Shown: piece by piece, positions 34,042-44,054 of the stretch
Numbering within the stretch: position 1 is the first letter of the stretch
Layout: each line of letters starts with the position of its first letter
The notes under the pieces: generated by a model
Seen by the model: the letters and a program-made list of their open reading frames with translations, nothing else
Told to the model about the DNA's origin: nothing
The model's database searches: none
Translations under genes and position numbers: made by a program
Assembly (NCBI GenBank): GCA_963708895.1
Contig: CAVPUE010000009.1
Location: forward strand, 1 to 64,000
Direction: 5' to 3'
Length of the DNA: 64,000 nucleotides
Origin: Bacillus_BD sp963708895
GTDB lineage: Bacteria; Bacillota; Bacilli; Bacillales; Cytobacillaceae

Positions 34042-35400
34042 TTGTTTAATCTTAGTTCTATAGAGCTTAGTCACTTTTTAATATCGATGGCTGTCTTGTT
34101 AGCATTTGCACATTTATTGGGCTATTTTGCTGAACGTTTAGCCATTCCACGGGTTATAGGGGAAGTCGCAGCGGGATTAGTCTTAGGGCCAACATTACTT
34201 GGATACTTTTTCCCAGAGGCTTTTACTTGGCTTTTTGCTGGTTTTCCGCAGCAAGATCGAATGTTTGGGCTTATATACCAAATAGGTCTAATGTTACTCA
34301 TGTTCTGTTCAGGATTAAAGTTCCATACGAAATTTAAAAATGGAGATGGAAAAATCGTAACCGTGCTTGTACTAGCATCTACCATTCTTCCATTTGCTCT
34401 TGGTTGGTTGGCCACCTATTTGATTGATTTTAACCAATTTCTTGGTCCGGCTAATAATGACTTTGCGATCAAGATTGTGATTGCCATTGCTATAGCAGTA
34501 ACTTCAATCCCAGTTATCTCAAAAATTTTCATTGACTTAGGAATCATGCACTCAAGATTTGCAAAACTGATAGTAGCCATTGCTGGAATCCATGATATCT
34601 TACTTTGGGTAGCACTTGGAATTGCTACTTCAGCCGCTGGGCACAGTAAACCTGTTACGGCAGGGTCAGTATTTTTAGATATTGGTATTACGATCACTTT
34701 CTTTATTGTGACCACTTTCTTTCTCTACTTTTTGTATAAAAGATTAACCATTCGAAATGGAAATTTCCTTTTTAGAGCCTCCCATATAGGTTATTTTTTA
34801 TTTATCATGTTCGTGATTTCTGCCGTTGCGGGTTATCTAAATGTAGATACGATGTTCGGTGCCCTTTTAGCAGGAATTGGAGCAAAATTAGCCTTACCTA
34901 GCACGTTGTTTAAGCGTTTGGAACAGTCTATCCTACACATTTCTTTTTCTTGGTTTATTCCATTATACTTTGCGATCGTTGGTCTTAAATTAGATCTTGC
35001 GAAACATTTCGAACCATTATTCTTCCTTAAATTTTTGATATTTGCTACGCTTGCTCAAACTATTATTGTATTTCTTTCCTGTAAACTGATTCGCCAGGAT
35101 CATTTAACAAGTTTCAACTTTGCCATGGCGATGAATGCCAGAGGCGGTCCGGGAATTGTTCTTTCAACCGTTGCTTTTTCAGCAGGAATTATTAATCAAG
35201 AATTCTTTGGAGTCCTAGTTATGCTAGCCCTTGTTACATCGTGGTTAGCAGGCTCATGGCTACGTTTTGTCTTAAATAAAGGCTGGAGAATAATGCCGGG
35301 TGATGAAAATTTAGTACCAGAAAAAACAAATAACCATAATGATATAATCGATTTAAAAAGACAGATTCAAATTGACCAGGCGAGAGAAACAAACACGTGA
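34042..35400 (+). CDS. CPA2-family cation:proton antiporter (Kef-type)
   Basis: Membrane protein of about 452 residues with 12-13 helices. LGYFAERLAIPRVIGEVAAG near the start and the conserved ARGGPGIVLSTVAF near residue 370 identify the CPA2/NapA-KefB type. There is no C-terminal TrkA-N domain. TTG 34042 is favoured by AAAAGGAGAGG nine bases upstream; the ATG at 34015 lies before that site. The ion could be sodium or potassium. Confidence 0.87.
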   Translation: MFNLSSIELSHFLISMAVLLAFAHLLGYFAERLAIPRVIGEVAAGLVLGPTLLGYFFPEAFTWLFAGFPQQDRMFGLIYQIGLMLLMFCSGLKFHTKFKNGDGKIVTVLVLASTILPFALGWLATYLIDFNQFLGPANNDFAIKIVIAIAIAVTSIPVISKIFIDLGIMHSRFAKLIVAIAGIHDILLWVALGIATSAAGHSKPVTAGSVFLDIGITITFFIVTTFFLYFLYKRLTIRNGNFLFRASHIGYFLFIMFVISAVAGYLNVDTMFGALLAGIGAKLALPSTLFKRLEQSILHISFSWFIPLYFAIVGLKLDLAKHFEPLFFLKFLIFATLAQTIIVFLSCKLIRQDHLTSFNFAMAMNARGGPGIVLSTVAFSAGIINQEFFGVLVMLALVTSWLAGSWLRFVLNKGWRIMPGDENLVPEKTNNHNDIIDLKRQIQIDQARETNT

Positions 35401-35716
35401 GTGAAGGATTATAATCCTTCCATATCAAACATCAGGCTTGCTGGGTCAATTCAGCAAGACTGATATCCTTTTTTAGCGAATTAGTTTACTTGAAGGCAAC
35501 CGTTCATCAATCAACTTCTTTTATCCAATAGTCCAAATGAAGAAACATATTGATACCGTTCTTCAAGAGTAAAAGCAAATTAAATGGAAAGGTAAACCAT
35601 TAATTTTAATAGAGTAGTGGTAAAATTTCCAAGTCATTAAAACCTAATTATCTAACCTTAACAAATAAATCCGGCCCAAAGTGAACTTGTCATTTTGAAC
35701 CGGATTAGATTTCCAA
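35401..35716. other. Intergenic region downstream of the antiporter
   Basis: No gene seen. It contains the palindrome gaaggattataatccttc (35403-35420), a hairpin cttgctgggtcaattcagcaag near 35433, and aaatccgg...ccggatt (35664-35710), which may terminate the small minus-strand frame to the right. Confidence 0.4.
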
Positions 35717-35863
35717 TTACTTATTCACAGGCAAATTGAATGTAACCATTTTTTCTTTAAACAGCTCATTCGCTTGGGTCGATTTGCTAGAAAACGGAAC
35801 AAAGGACCTGACCGAAACTAACACTGACTTTAGTCCCTTCAACTTATTTTTACTCGACAACAT
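35717..35863 (-). CDS. Possible 48-residue protein or gene remnant
   Basis: A minus-strand frame begins MLSSKNKLKGLKSVLVSVRS and ends EKMVTFNLPVNK, with a hairpin terminator just beyond. There is no clear Shine-Dalgarno site, so it may be the 3' end of a lost gene. The family is unknown. Confidence 0.3.
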   Translation of the reverse strand: MLSSKNKLKGLKSVLVSVRSFVPFSSKSTQANELFKEKMVTFNLPVNK

Positions 35864-35954
35864 TGGTATAAGGGATCATAAAAGGGAAACATTACTTTTG
35901 GCTTCCATAATATCAGAAACCTCAATTATTGATAGGACAATATTAAAGTTTATC

Positions 35955-37163
35955 TTACAGTAATGGCTGGATAAATTCTGCAGCTTTCACTGCTCCATCA
36001 ATCTCAATCTGCCCATAATCAACTGGCCTTCCTAAGTTTTCTAGCACAACTTTTGAGAGAGCGTGTTCGTCCGTTTCCAAAAAGCTCATTTTAACGCCTA
36101 ACCCAAGCCTTGCTAGTTTATCAGAAACAAGTTTTTGTTCAAAATGCTCCTCCAATGGAAAGTATAGGAAGTTCTTATTCAACGCAGCGAGCTCCATTGT
36201 CGTTGTTCCTCCACCTTGTACAATCGCAAGATCACATACGGCAAAATGCTCATATAATTTTGGTACATAGCCCTTTATCTGAATTCCTTCCGTCATCATA
36301 ATGGAATCAGGATCAATTCGCGGACCACATATCAAAACCAACTGTAATTCAGGTAGCTTATCCTTTAAAATCCTATATGTACGAGAGCATAGATTTAAAA
36401 GATCTTCTCCTATCGCAGTTCCCCCTACTGAGCAGATAATAAGAGGGCCTTCACCATAACCTAGCCGGCTTTTCACCTCTGCTCTATTACGATAATCTTG
36501 TGGATTAAACGGTAAAATATTACCCAAAAACTTATAATGCTTTTCCGCATGTTTTCTAGCATTTGGCAGGCAAAAACCATAGGACTTATCCGCAATATCC
36601 TCTGCATTTCCTACAAACAGAGATAGGTCTTCCACCCAGGGCGTACGATTGCCTGTAATCCAAGCAAAATTCCAAAAGTATGCGCCCATTTTCTCAAAGG
36701 GACTTTTTGTTGTCGCATCGAAGCCAAAAAAATCATAAATCATGACGAAAGAGGCTTTCCTTTTCATACCTGGAAAAAGTAAGAAAGCTATTATCAACTC
36801 ATAGGCTTCATCAGCAATAATTAAATCGTATTTTTTCTCCTTTATAAGTCTATTTATGGTAATAATACTTTTTCTCCACTCCAATAGCACCCCGAACAAA
36901 TATTTATTTACATTCATTCCAAACCCATTAGATACCTTTTCTGCTAAATAACTATCTTCACCCATCAACTTATACTCTGGCAGCAAGTTTTCTCCTGCCT
37001 CTTCTATCACTCTGGCTGCAGGATTTCCAGCTAACCAAGATATTTCAATATCAGGATTTCGCCTTTTGATTTCTCTTGCAATTGTTAAATCCCTGGCTGC
37101 ATGTCCAAGGCCAATGGAGCTGCTGATAAATAATACTTTCTTATGCATGTCTCTGTTCCCCAT
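35955..37163 (-). CDS. GT-B glycosyltransferase (MurG/UGT-like)
   Basis: About 400 residues. The N-terminal domain begins KKVLFISSSIGLGHAARDLT, a MurG-like glycine loop. The C-terminal donor-binding domain includes LIICSVGGTAIGEDLL and VQGGGTTTMELAALNKNFLY, the nucleotide-sugar site with the GGG-T-E pattern of family 1/28 enzymes. The acceptor is unknown, possibly a lipid or secondary metabolite. Translation may start at ATG 37163 or at 37148 (MHKKVL). Confidence 0.82.
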   Translation of the reverse strand: MGNRDMHKKVLFISSSIGLGHAARDLTIAREIKRRNPDIEISWLAGNPAARVIEEAGENLLPEYKLMGEDSYLAEKVSNGFGMNVNKYLFGVLLEWRKSIITINRLIKEKKYDLIIADEAYELIIAFLLFPGMKRKASFVMIYDFFGFDATTKSPFEKMGAYFWNFAWITGNRTPWVEDLSLFVGNAEDIADKSYGFCLPNARKHAEKHYKFLGNILPFNPQDYRNRAEVKSRLGYGEGPLIICSVGGTAIGEDLLNLCSRTYRILKDKLPELQLVLICGPRIDPDSIMMTEGIQIKGYVPKLYEHFAVCDLAIVQGGGTTTMELAALNKNFLYFPLEEHFEQKLVSDKLARLGLGVKMSFLETDEHALSKVVLENLGRPVDYGQIEIDGAVKAAEFIQPLL

Positions 37164-37250
37164 TCCTAACCAATAAAAATTCTATATGCTCAATTATTGC
37201 ACATATTTTCTTTTACCTCACCACTGCTTTTACTAAATCCTATACTGCAA

Positions 37251-37281
37251 AAAAACCGTATCTATTTGTGATACGGTTCTC
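37251..37281 (-). terminator. Terminator resembling the rlmH 3' end
   Basis: Perfect 8-bp stem aaccgtat / atacggtt with T run on the minus strand, beyond the RluA-type gene. It also matches the rlmH 3'-end repeat at about 28 of 32 positions and in the same orientation, so it is either a copy of that repeat or an unusually similar terminator. Confidence 0.7.
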
Positions 37282-37340
37282 AATGGTGAAGCAAAGTAAG
37301 GTTTTTACACTTCAATCAAACACATTTCTCTTTCAATTGA

Positions 37341-38069
37341 TTACCTCGATATTTGGACGGTTTCTGCCTGTCTCCCATTTTGAAACGGACTAGCAACTTC
37401 CTCCCATAAATCCCAAGGATATTTACTAGGTGGTAATGAACGAGCCCCTGTTGGTTCCTTTTTAACAGGATGCTCAAAATAAATTGAGTGGGCCCAAAGT
37501 GCAAGTTGTTGTCCAGGTTTATTAAGATGTTCTCCATATTTTTGATCTCCAAAAAGTGGGTTTCCTATTGTTGACAACTGAACTCGGATTTGATGGGGTC
37601 TCCCTGTGTGGAGATTTACAGATAGTAGACTCAATCCTTTTTTCGATTCGATAATCTCGTAATCTAGCACTGCCTTTTTAGCATTGGGATGATTAGAAGA
37701 AACAACGGACACCTTATTTTTGCGATGATCTTTATGAAGATAATGCACGAGTTGTCCCCTTTTCTTATTTGGGGTTCCATGAACAACAGCAAGATAATTT
37801 CGTTCTATTACATGTTTACGAAGCATATCGGATAATCTAGAAGCTGCCTTAGAGGTTTTAGCAAACACCATGGCACCACCAACGGGACGGTCTAGACGAT
37901 GAACAAGCCCCAAATAAACATTCCCAGGCTTTTGGTAACGGACTTTTATGTCATTTTTTAACATCGTTAACAAGTCAAGGTCTCCGCTGCTATCCCCTTG
38001 TACAGGAACATTAATTGGCTTTTCTACTAAAAGAAGATGATTATCTTCAAACAATATTGGTATTTTCAT
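37341..38069 (-). CDS. RluA-family RNA pseudouridine synthase
   Basis: 242 residues. The catalytic loop VHRLDRPVGGAMVFAKTSKA carries the conserved aspartate; GRPHQIRVQL follows. There is no S4 domain, which resembles the short RluA/RluC-like proteins such as B. subtilis YjbO or YhcT. Its RNA target cannot be assigned. It is monocistronic. Confidence 0.92.
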   Translation of the reverse strand: MKIPILFEDNHLLLVEKPINVPVQGDSSGDLDLLTMLKNDIKVRYQKPGNVYLGLVHRLDRPVGGAMVFAKTSKAASRLSDMLRKHVIERNYLAVVHGTPNKKRGQLVHYLHKDHRKNKVSVVSSNHPNAKKAVLDYEIIESKKGLSLLSVNLHTGRPHQIRVQLSTIGNPLFGDQKYGEHLNKPGQQLALWAHSIYFEHPVKKEPTGARSLPPSKYPWDLWEEVASPFQNGRQAETVQISR

Positions 38070-38348
38070 AGCTAGTCTTTCTCCTTAAAGCATAATGCAT
38101 CTACCATAACATTTTTAATAGATAATCACCAATTGCCTCATTGAAAAAGGACTTTGTAAATTTTGGGTGCAATTGGGCTATTGAATAAACTGTAAGACTG
38201 GTTAGTGAAAGCTGATTATCCAATTTTTCAATAATATATGGTAGTTTCCTTTAATAAGCATGTTTCCTTTTATGAACAGATATGCTGTAATTATGATAGA
38301 ATAATAGTTTATCTTGTTCTAAGTAGTCAAAGAAGTGAGGAATTAATC

Positions 38349-39227
38349 ATGAAAAAATTTAAGAAGTTTTACTTGGAGATTACAAGTGTCTGTAATCTTG
38401 CATGCAGCTTTTGTCCACCAACAGAACGACAGAAGCAATTCATTTCTGTGGAGGACTTTTCTAAGCGATTAGACCAAATTAAACCGCACACAGACTACAT
38501 TTATTTACATGTAAAAGGTGAGCCACTGCTCCATCCTAAAATAGATCAATTGTTAGACGTAAGTCATGAAAAAGGGTTTAAGGTTAATATCACAACAAAT
38601 GGGACATTAATTAATAAAAAGAGAGAAAAATTATTAAATAAGCCTGCACTAAGACAAATGAATTTCTCACTCCATAGCTTTGATGGCAATATTGATTCTA
38701 AGGATAAAGAAGGGTATGTGAGAAGTATCCTTTCTTTTATTAAAGAAGCAACGAGTCAATCAGAAATGATTGTTTCCCTGAGATTATGGAACCTTACACA
38801 AGACAATACGACGAATATCGAAAGACAACGAAATAGAGAATTACTAGAAATGATTGAGAAGGAATTTAACCTAGACTACAAAATTGAAGAGAAGGTTGTA
38901 CCAGGAAGTGGTGTGAAAATTGCGGACCGTATTTTCATCAATCAGGATTACGAGTTTCAATGGCCTGCTTTACATGAAGAAGAGGATGATGGAAGGGGCT
39001 TCTGCCATGGCCTACGAAATCAGGCAGGTATTTTAGCAAACGGAACGGTTATTCCTTGTTGTCTAGATGGTGAGGGAATTATCAATCTTGGAAATATTAA
39101 TGAGAATTCGTTTTCTGATATTATCGAGATGGATCGGGCAAAAAACCTTGTAGATGGTTTTTCTCGAAGAGTGGCAGTCGAGGAACTATGTAGAAAATGC
39201 GGTTATCGCAAAAGATTTGGAAAATGA
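38349..39227 (+). CDS. Radical SAM/SPASM domain protein
   Basis: 292 residues from ATG 38349 (GAGGAATT upstream). The radical SAM cluster motif CNLACSFC lies at about residues 15-22, with GEPLLHPKI as the GGE-like motif. Near the C-terminus CCLDGEG and CRKCGYRKRF match a SPASM-type domain that binds an additional Fe-S cluster. Such proteins modify peptides or enzymes, or are cofactor-related; no substrate peptide gene is seen nearby. Confidence 0.88.
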   Translation: MKKFKKFYLEITSVCNLACSFCPPTERQKQFISVEDFSKRLDQIKPHTDYIYLHVKGEPLLHPKIDQLLDVSHEKGFKVNITTNGTLINKKREKLLNKPALRQMNFSLHSFDGNIDSKDKEGYVRSILSFIKEATSQSEMIVSLRLWNLTQDNTTNIERQRNRELLEMIEKEFNLDYKIEEKVVPGSGVKIADRIFINQDYEFQWPALHEEEDDGRGFCHGLRNQAGILANGTVIPCCLDGEGIINLGNINENSFSDIIEMDRAKNLVDGFSRRVAVEELCRKCGYRKRFGK

Positions 39228-39346
39228 TTACTATAATCCAATAACCTGTTTCCTTTTGAATTGGAATTCTTCTTCTGTGCTTCATCTTAGAAATAAAGTA
39301 TAGTTATATCAAACTAAAATAAACCTCTGATTAGGGATGTGTCAAT

Positions 39347-40054
39347 ATGCGTATTAATAAATATATAAGTGAATCCGGAAAAGCATCTAGACGTGGTGCC
39401 GATAAACTAATTACCGATGGGAGAGTCACGATTAATGGTAAACGTGCAACGATCGGTAGCCAAGTCGAACCTGGGGATGACGTCAAAGTTGATGGGAATC
39501 CAATCCGAGTAGCAAGGAACAACGTTTACCTTGCCTTAAATAAACCTGTGGGGATTACTAGTACAACTGAAAAACGGGTTAAGGGGAATATTGTTGATTT
39601 AGTCAACCATCCATTAAGAATATTTAATATTGGGCGCCTGGATAAAGATTCAGAGGGCTTAATACTTCTTACAAACGATGGTGACATTGTTAACGAAATT
39701 TTACGTTCTGAACATAGGCATGAAAAGGAATATATTGTTTCAGTAGACAAGCCCATTACTCCTGAATTCTTGAAGAAGATGTCAGAGGGTGTCAAAATAT
39801 TAGGTACAAAAACACTTCCTTGTGAAACGGTCCAATTATCGAAATTTGACTTTAAAATCATTTTAACACAGGGGTTAAATCGCCAAATTCGCCGCATGTG
39901 TGCTGAATTAGGATACGAGGTCTATCGATTACAAAGAATCCGAATTATGAATATCCATTTAAACAACCTTCCTCCTGGACAATGGAGAGATTTATCGAAG
40001 AAAGAGCGAACTCAATTATTTAGAGAATTAAACTATGAGCCAAAAGAATGGTAA
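39347..40054 (+). CDS. rluF: 23S rRNA pseudouridine synthase RluF
   Basis: 235 residues: an N-terminal S4 RNA-binding domain (RINKYISESGKASRRGADKL) and an RsuA-type catalytic domain with GRLDKDSEGLILLTNDGDI containing the catalytic aspartate; GLNRQIRRMCAELGYEV is typical for RluF. It modifies U2604 in 23S rRNA in E. coli. Confidence 0.92.
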   Translation: MRINKYISESGKASRRGADKLITDGRVTINGKRATIGSQVEPGDDVKVDGNPIRVARNNVYLALNKPVGITSTTEKRVKGNIVDLVNHPLRIFNIGRLDKDSEGLILLTNDGDIVNEILRSEHRHEKEYIVSVDKPITPEFLKKMSEGVKILGTKTLPCETVQLSKFDFKIILTQGLNRQIRRMCAELGYEVYRLQRIRIMNIHLNNLPPGQWRDLSKKERTQLFRELNYEPKEW

Positions 40055-40161
40055 AACTAATTGAAAAATAGATAATTCAGCTTTCACCAATCATCCTCCA
40101 CAGTTTACTCAATAACCCATACATCCTAACAGTTTATAAAATACACTTTTCATCATTCATA

Positions 40162-40192
40162 TTGACTCTCACGTTGCGTGATACTTTATTGT
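40162..40192 (+). promoter_or_regulatory. MerR-type promoter/operator
   Basis: TTGACT at 40162 and TATTGT are separated by 19 bases, the long spacer typical of MerR-regulated promoters, with the dyad tcacg-ttg-cgtga in between. It lies just ahead of the MerR-family gene, indicating autoregulation. Confidence 0.65.
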
Positions 40193-40216
40193 AACTAGTG
40201 AAGGGAGCGAAACAAG

Positions 40217-40945
40217 ATGAAGGTAAAAGAAGTTGCTGAATTAGTGGGGATTAGTGTGCGCACACTGCATCATTATGATGAAATTGGATTATTGATCCCA
40301 GAGGAAACCACCGAGGCTGGTTATCGAGTATATTCTGACAAGAATCTAGAGACCCTACAGCAAATCTTATTTTTTAAAGAACTTGGCTTCCCTTTAAAGA
40401 AAATCAAAGGTATTATTGATAGCCCATTATTTGACCGACATGAAGCGCTGAAACTGCAGCATAAAATGCTTCTAGAAAAAAGGAAACAGCTCGATAAGAT
40501 GATTGGGACTATCGAAAAAACCATTCAATATTCGAAAGGGGAAATACAAATGTCTAATCAAGAGAAATTCGAAGGCTTTGATTTTAGCCACAATCCATAT
40601 GAACAAGAAGCAAGAGAAAGATGGGGCGATCAAGCAGTCGATGAAGCAAATGAAAAAGCGAAAAACATGACTGCATTCGACCAGGAAAAATTCAACGAAA
40701 TCTATCGTAACCTTGCCTCACTTCGCCATCTCCCACCTCATTCCAAAGAAGCTCAAGAAGGAATTAATGAGTGGTATCAGTTTTTAAACAAAATGGGGAA
40801 CTATTCCCTTGAGGCCTTTAAAGGGTTAGGGCAAATGTACGTAGATGACGATCGCTTCACGAAAAACATTGATCAATTCGGTGAAGGCTTAGCAACATTC
40901 ATGCGCGATGCCATGGCGGTTTATGCAGACACACAAAAACAATAA
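40217..40945 (+). CDS. MerR-family regulator with TipAS drug-sensing domain
   Basis: 242 residues. The MerR DNA-binding domain is at 1-70 (VKEVAELVGISVRTLHHYDE), then a dimerisation coiled coil to about 110, then a TipAS/AntiR-like ligand domain (YEQEARERWGDQAVDEANEK). This is the layout of TipA-L and B. subtilis Mta, activators of multidrug-resistance genes. No transporter is adjacent. Confidence 0.92.
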   Translation: MKVKEVAELVGISVRTLHHYDEIGLLIPEETTEAGYRVYSDKNLETLQQILFFKELGFPLKKIKGIIDSPLFDRHEALKLQHKMLLEKRKQLDKMIGTIEKTIQYSKGEIQMSNQEKFEGFDFSHNPYEQEARERWGDQAVDEANEKAKNMTAFDQEKFNEIYRNLASLRHLPPHSKEAQEGINEWYQFLNKMGNYSLEAFKGLGQMYVDDDRFTKNIDQFGEGLATFMRDAMAVYADTQKQ

Positions 40946-40983
40946 TAGAAAAGTTTGGATTATAAAATAAACCCTTTTCATTA

Positions 40984-41023
40984 GAAAAACTCTAGGTCCT
41001 TTTGACTGGATCTAGAGTTTTTT
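40984..41023 (+). terminator. Terminator after the MerR-family gene
   Basis: Stem aaaactctag / ctagagtttt with a T run. Confidence 0.85.
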
Positions 41024-41140
41024 ATTATAGATTTACCTTCAGTTGTGCTCTTGTAATCTTATCAAGAGGCAATTTTACCCCAGATATAACAAATGATGTA
41101 TAATGAGAAAAATACACTAATATAAAAAGGAACGATTCAT

Positions 41141-42292
41141 ATGAGATATACACCCAACTATGCACCAGGACCAACGGACGTACGTGAGAATGTACGCTTG
41201 GCGTTAGCTAAAAAAACAAATAACACTGATTTTGATCAAGAATTCATCCACTATTACCATGAGGTCTGCCAAAAGATGGGCCGAGTCATGGGTACTACAA
41301 ATGAAGTACTACTGCTTGCTGGAGAAGGGATTCTAGCTTTGGAAGCTGCCTGTGCAAGCTTAACTGAACCTGGCGACCGTGTCCTTGTACTCGATAACGG
41401 TATATACGGTGAAGGTTTCAAGGACTTTGTCAGAATGTATGGAGGAGAACCTGTTGTCTTAAGTTTTGATTATCATAAAGCCATACCTGTTGAAGAAGTA
41501 CGGGACTTTTTAGAAAAAGACCATGACTTCAAATATGCAACATTCGTTCATTGTGATACACCAACGTCCATCTTAAATGATGTCAGCCAACTCTCTCCCT
41601 TACTAAAGGAATATGGTATTCTAACAGTGGTTGATTCAGTAGCAGGTATGGTTGGTGAACCAATCGATGTCGACCAAAATCAAATTGATATTTGCTGTGG
41701 AGGTACTCAAAAGGCAATCTCAGCACCTGTTGGCTTAGCAATCGTTTCCATAAGTGAGGACGCTAAAAAAGCGATGAATAACCGTCATACACCAATTGCA
41801 TCCTATTATGCAAACCTACAAATTTTCGAGGGATATATTGAAAAAAGAACCCTGCCATACACGATGCCCGCTTTCAATATTGAAGCCTTAGATATTGCCT
41901 TGGACAATATTTTAGAAGAAGATCAAATGGTGGTTTATCGACGACATGCGAAAATTGCGAGCGCCGTACGGAAATCTGTACAAGAATATGGACTAACATT
42001 ATTCTTAGAATCAGGATACTCCAATACGGTAACTGCCATCATCATTCCAGAGGAAATAGGTGCAATACGATTACAAGAACACATCAGAGAAACATACAAT
42101 CTATTCATTGCTACTTCTTTAGCACAATATGAAGATGTTATCCTGCGTATTGGCCATATGGGTGAAAATGCCTTCATTGAAAAGGTTCTAACTGTATTAA
42201 CAGTGATTGATAATGGCCTACGTGATTTAGGATTCAAAGGAAAAGGTAATCTTGGACAACTATTCCTGGATGCCTATAAAGCAGAAAATTAA
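41141..42292 (+). CDS. Class V aminotransferase (PucG/alanine-glyoxylate type)
   Basis: PLP enzyme of 383 residues. It starts with the YAPGPTDVRENVRLAL segment of alanine-glyoxylate-type enzymes. The PLP lysine is Lys191 in CCGGTQKAISAP, preceded by the cofactor aspartate in VVDSVAGMVGE. Likely transfers an amino group to glyoxylate or pyruvate. Convergent with the cDPGS-like gene across a terminator; no purine-degradation genes lie nearby, so a PucG role is unproven. Confidence 0.85.
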   Translation: MRYTPNYAPGPTDVRENVRLALAKKTNNTDFDQEFIHYYHEVCQKMGRVMGTTNEVLLLAGEGILALEAACASLTEPGDRVLVLDNGIYGEGFKDFVRMYGGEPVVLSFDYHKAIPVEEVRDFLEKDHDFKYATFVHCDTPTSILNDVSQLSPLLKEYGILTVVDSVAGMVGEPIDVDQNQIDICCGGTQKAISAPVGLAIVSISEDAKKAMNNRHTPIASYYANLQIFEGYIEKRTLPYTMPAFNIEALDIALDNILEEDQMVVYRRHAKIASAVRKSVQEYGLTLFLESGYSNTVTAIIIPEEIGAIRLQEHIRETYNLFIATSLAQYEDVILRIGHMGENAFIEKVLTVLTVIDNGLRDLGFKGKGNLGQLFLDAYKAEN

Positions 42293-42321
42293 GGAATAGT
42301 TTTTGGTAATGACCATTAAAG

Positions 42322-42345
42322 AACCCACTCTTTATGGAGTGGGTT
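42322..42345. terminator. Terminator between convergent genes
   Basis: Stem aacccactc / gagtgggtt with short loop and A/T flanks. Confidence 0.8.
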
Positions 42346-42387
42346 TAATTAATAGTTAGGGATTAGTATCTGCTCGCTAGTCCTTTT

Positions 42388-43758
42388 TTAATTTGTTTGG
42401 GTTACACAAGCTGTCTTTTTCACAAGTTTATGTTCTTGAATAAAGTCTTTTAATATATCGACTAGGTTTGGATTCCCAATTTCGTCTAAATCATAGTGTA
42501 CACGTGTGCACGGTTTATTAATCGAAATGACGCGTGATAAATCGATTGGTGTACCAATGATTACTGCTTCACAGTCAGCATTATTAATCGTTTCTTCAAG
42601 GTCCTTCAATTGCTGCTCGCCGTATCCCATCGCTGGAAGGACATTTTCAATATGTTGGTATTTGTTATATGTTTCAGTTAATGTCCCAACCGCAAATGGA
42701 CGTGGGTCAATAATTTCCTTCGCACCCAAACGTTGAGCTGCAACTGTACCTGCACCGAGTTTCATCTCTCCATGTGTTAACGTCGGACCATCTTCTACGA
42801 CTAACACGCGTTTTCCAGCAATTCTTTCTGGATGTTCAACTGTAATCTTTGATTCAGCCTTAATGATCGTACTGTTTGGATTTGCTAATTTTATATTATT
42901 TTCTACAATTTGAACAGATTCCTCTGTTGCACTATCCACTTTGTTAATGATGGCCACATCAGTTGTTCTTAAACATACTTCACCAGGGTAGTATTTCAGC
43001 TCATGTCCTGGGCGATGTGGATCCAAGACAGTAATAGCTAAATCAGGCTTAAAGAAGGAGAAGTCATTATTTCCTCCATCCCATAAAATAACGTCACATC
43101 CATCTGGATCCTTTTCAGCTTCTGCCAAAATATCTGCATAATCAACACCAGCATACACAATATTTCCACGTGCCACATGTGGCTCATATTCTTCCATTTC
43201 TTCAATCGTACAATTATGTTTCTTTAAATCCTCCACTGTAGCAAAGCGCTGAACACGCTGTGCATTTAAGTCACCATAAGGCATCGGATGTCTCACTGCA
43301 ATTACTTTTAAATCATGCTCAAGCAGTGTTTCAATCACTTTTCGCGACGTTTGGCTTTTACCTGTTCCAGTACGTACAGCACATACAGAAATGACAGGCT
43401 TATTACTTTTTAACATCGTGCTGTTTGGCCCTAACAATTTGAAGTTAGCTCCCGCTGCATTCACGATGGCACTGACCCTCATCACATCTTCATAACTAAT
43501 ATCACTGTATGCAAAGACACATTCATCTACTTGTAATTCCTTGATCAACTCTGGTAATTGATCTTGTGAAAAAATAGGAATACCTTCCGGGTAAAGTGCA
43601 CCCGCTAATTCACTTGGATATTTACGTCCATCAATATCTGGAATTTGCGTCGCTGTAAAAGCAACAACATTATATTCTTCATTATTTCGGTAGTACGTAT
43701 TAAAGTTGTGAAAATCTCTTCCTGCTGCACCTATAATAATAATATTTTTTTTATTCAT
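42388..43758 (-). CDS. Cyclic 2,3-diphosphoglycerate synthase-like P-loop protein
   Basis: 456 residues. An N-terminal Rossmann-like domain (IIIIGAAGRDFHNFNTYYRN) is followed by a P-loop domain with RTGTGKSQTSR, DVILWDGGNNDFSFF and NKVDSATEESV, the layout of archaeal cyclic 2,3-diphosphoglycerate synthetase and its bacterial homologues. Archaeal members make a thermoprotectant; the role in mesophilic bacilli is not established. Start at ATG 43758 after AAAGGTGAG; the frame opens seven codons earlier. Confidence 0.82.
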   Translation of the reverse strand: MNKKNIIIIGAAGRDFHNFNTYYRNNEEYNVVAFTATQIPDIDGRKYPSELAGALYPEGIPIFSQDQLPELIKELQVDECVFAYSDISYEDVMRVSAIVNAAGANFKLLGPNSTMLKSNKPVISVCAVRTGTGKSQTSRKVIETLLEHDLKVIAVRHPMPYGDLNAQRVQRFATVEDLKKHNCTIEEMEEYEPHVARGNIVYAGVDYADILAEAEKDPDGCDVILWDGGNNDFSFFKPDLAITVLDPHRPGHELKYYPGEVCLRTTDVAIINKVDSATEESVQIVENNIKLANPNSTIIKAESKITVEHPERIAGKRVLVVEDGPTLTHGEMKLGAGTVAAQRLGAKEIIDPRPFAVGTLTETYNKYQHIENVLPAMGYGEQQLKDLEETINNADCEAVIIGTPIDLSRVISINKPCTRVHYDLDEIGNPNLVDILKDFIQEHKLVKKTACVTQTN

Positions 43759-44054
43759 AGCTCTCACCTTTATTGTCAATTAATTATTATAATTATAATG
43801 TTTAATGTATATTAATACAACAACTTTCGACAAAAACAATACTGTTTTTATCAAGTCTTTGATTATTTTAGTTATAAATCTTTGTTTTAATTCTGGTAAA
43901 TAAACACATTGATGTTGGTCTAAAGCGGCAGTTTTATTAAAGAGAACGATTAAGACAATTCCTTTACATACAGCTTTGTTCCACATAGGACTTTTTATGG
44001 GTACTAACAGTCCACTCGGAAAAGGTTTAACATCTTAAAAATACTTGGGTTATC

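Noticed and set aside
43780..43986. A 68-residue minus-strand ORF upstream of the cDPGS-like gene
   Set aside because: A/T-rich promoter region without start signals or protein-like composition.
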